DNA from: Naasia sp. SYSU D00057 | Lineage (GTDB): Bacteria > Actinomycetota > Actinomycetes > Actinomycetales > Microbacteriaceae | Assembly (NCBI RefSeq): GCF_017916505.1 | Contig: NZ_JAFMSZ010000003.1 | Span: 1 to 64,000, forward strand | DNA length: 64,000 nt | Direction: 5' to 3' | Part shown: in pieces, positions 63,050-64,000 of the stretch | How the letters are laid out: each line of letters opens with the position of its first letter | Numbering within the stretch: position 1 is the first letter of the stretch | Position numbers and translations under genes: made by a program | The notes under the pieces: model-generated | What the model was told of the DNA's origin: nothing | Database searches by the model: none | The model's input: only the letters and a program-made list of their open reading frames with translations

Positions 63050-64000
63050 TCAGCCGCGGCGGCCGGCCCGCTCGAGCATCGCGCGGTAGCGGGAGTCGAC
63101 CGGCGCCGGCTGCTTCGGCGCCGTGCGCTCCGTCCGGCCGCGACGGGTGGCGAGCACGGCGAGCGCGAGCAGCGCCGGCACGGCGGCGACGAGCAGCACG
63201 GCTCCCCCGGCCCGCTGATCGGCCAGGGCGTCCGTTCCCCAGCCCATCGCGCCGTACCAGTCGGCGAGCAGCAGGGAGTCGGATGCGAGCAGCACGGCAC
63301 CCGCCGCGGCCCAGGCCACCGCGGCGACCGCGGCGGGCAGCGCCCGCCGCCGTCCCGATCCGGCTCCGTGCAGCGCCGCGCGCACGACGATCAGCCCGCC
63401 CGCGAGAAGCAGAGCCTCGCCCCACTGCCGCCCGGCGGCGTCGGTGACGATCCAGCGGAACGCGGGGGTGAAGACGAGCAGCCAGGGCAGGAGCGCCGCG
63501 AGCACCGTGACCGGCAGGGGCGCGCCCAGCGCACGCACGATCGGCGCCGAGCGAACGGCGCCCGCCCACTCGCGCACCCCGCGGCTGCCGTCGGTCCGTG
63601 CCTCGGCGGCGGCATCGAGCAGTCGCAGCGGGGCGCCTGCCAGAAGGAGGATCGGCACGAGCACGGCCAGGGCGGCCTCGAGCATCATCTGCGCGCTGAA
63701 GAGGTGGCGCGCGTAGACACCGACGCCGCCGCTCGTCCCCACGACGAGCACGACCAGGCCGGCGAGCCAGGACGCGGTGCGCGCGCCGGGCCAGCGCTCC
63801 CCCCGCCGTGCCAGTCGGATCACTCCGGCGACGTAGTACGCCGCGGCGATGCCCGCCACGACGAGCCACAGCAGGTCGAGCCGGAAGGCGGTGAGCAGCG
63901 AGCCGAGGTCCGGAGCGGGCGGCAGCGGGTAGGTGGTCAGGAGCTCGGAAGGGGACGTGCCGATCGAGAGCTCCTCGTCGTCGACGGGAGGCGATGTGCG
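63050..64000 (-). CDS. CtaG-type cytochrome c oxidase assembly protein (partial), possibly a CopD-CtaG fusion
   Basis: The visible 317 codons (start outside the window) encode seven or so membrane segments. Reading on upstream of the GTG at 63859 the frame stays open to the edge: the peptide YPLPPAPDLGSLLTAFRLD and then LLWLVVAGIAAAYYVAGV is the normal N-terminal end of the CtaG fold, so the real gene goes on. Many actinobacteria have CopD-CtaG fusions, and the preceding acidic stretch (PPVDDEELSIG) looks like a linker. The protein is involved in copper delivery to oxidase, by family. Confidence 0.78.
   Translation of the reverse strand, partial: RTSPPVDDEELSIGTSPSELLTTYPLPPAPDLGSLLTAFRLDLLWLVVAGIAAAYYVAGVIRLARRGERWPGARTASWLAGLVVLVVGTSGGVGVYARHLFSAQMMLEAALAVLVPILLLAGAPLRLLDAAAEARTDGSRGVREWAGAVRSAPIVRALGAPLPVTVLAALLPWLLVFTPAFRWIVTDAAGRQWGEALLLAGGLIVVRAALHGAGSGRRRALPAAVAAVAWAAAGAVLLASDSLLLADWYGAMGWGTDALADQRAGGAVLLVAAVPALLALAVLATRRGRTERTAPKQPAPVDSRYRAMLERAGRRG

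Overview
The window is chromosomal DNA of a high-GC Gram-positive bacterium, most likely a member of the Microbacteriaceae (Actinomycetota). The reasons are GC-rich coding bias, many GTG starts, an HspR/HAIR heat-shock circuit, a ClpB without its N-domain, a C50-carotenoid operon with a split CrtYe/CrtYf cyclase, and a large share of genes that look leaderless (TANNNT, six bases, start codon). Species cannot be named from the sequence alone.

Layout. 1-482: tandem 71-bp repeat array, each unit holding a 39-bp palindromic element that recurs singly at 7022, 7128 and 7209. 483-4057: ABC exporter pair, a membrane protein and a two-domain VOC protein. 4233-5990: a lower-GC, three-gene overlapping cassette (a TIGR04255-like protein plus two unknowns), the clearest foreign-looking block. 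6064-24745: purine genes purS-purQ, purL and purA, and pyrE, interleaved with a cytosine-permease-like carrier, HpaI-type aldolase, two PadR regulators (one with its MFS exporter), twin SnoaL-like proteins, chorismate mutase, GNAT, TrmH, quinone oxidoreductase, an orphan DNA methyltransferase, HAD phosphatase and Xth nuclease.

24829-34092: a catabolic island on the minus strand (GntR regulator, TIM-barrel isomerase, PdxA-type dehydrogenase, TctCBA uptake system, DhaK-DhaL kinase, RpiB-type isomerase, AEC transporter). It has three copies of one operator, so it probably imports and degrades a four-carbon sugar acid or tetrulose-related compound. 34146-40107: small membrane protein, a DUF6421-like protein, a GSP-synthase-like ligase with its YgiB-like lipoprotein, threonine aldolase and a zinc alcohol dehydrogenase.

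40225-47359: a heat-shock block, dnaK-grpE-dnaJ-hspR-clpS-DUF2017 followed by clpB, with three HAIR operators. 48953-54491: crtE-crtB-crtI-crtYe-crtYf-crtEb with divergent idi (C50 carotenoid synthesis). 54530-59301: dcd, tRNA-Gly(CCC), and a glycan set (sugar dehydrogenase, deacetylase, glycosyltransferase). 59612-64000: membrane proteins, a Pif1/RecD-like helicase and the C-terminal part of a CtaG-type protein cut by the window edge.

No CRISPR array, insertion sequence, prophage or rRNA was seen. Family names come from recognising motifs by eye; no database search was run.
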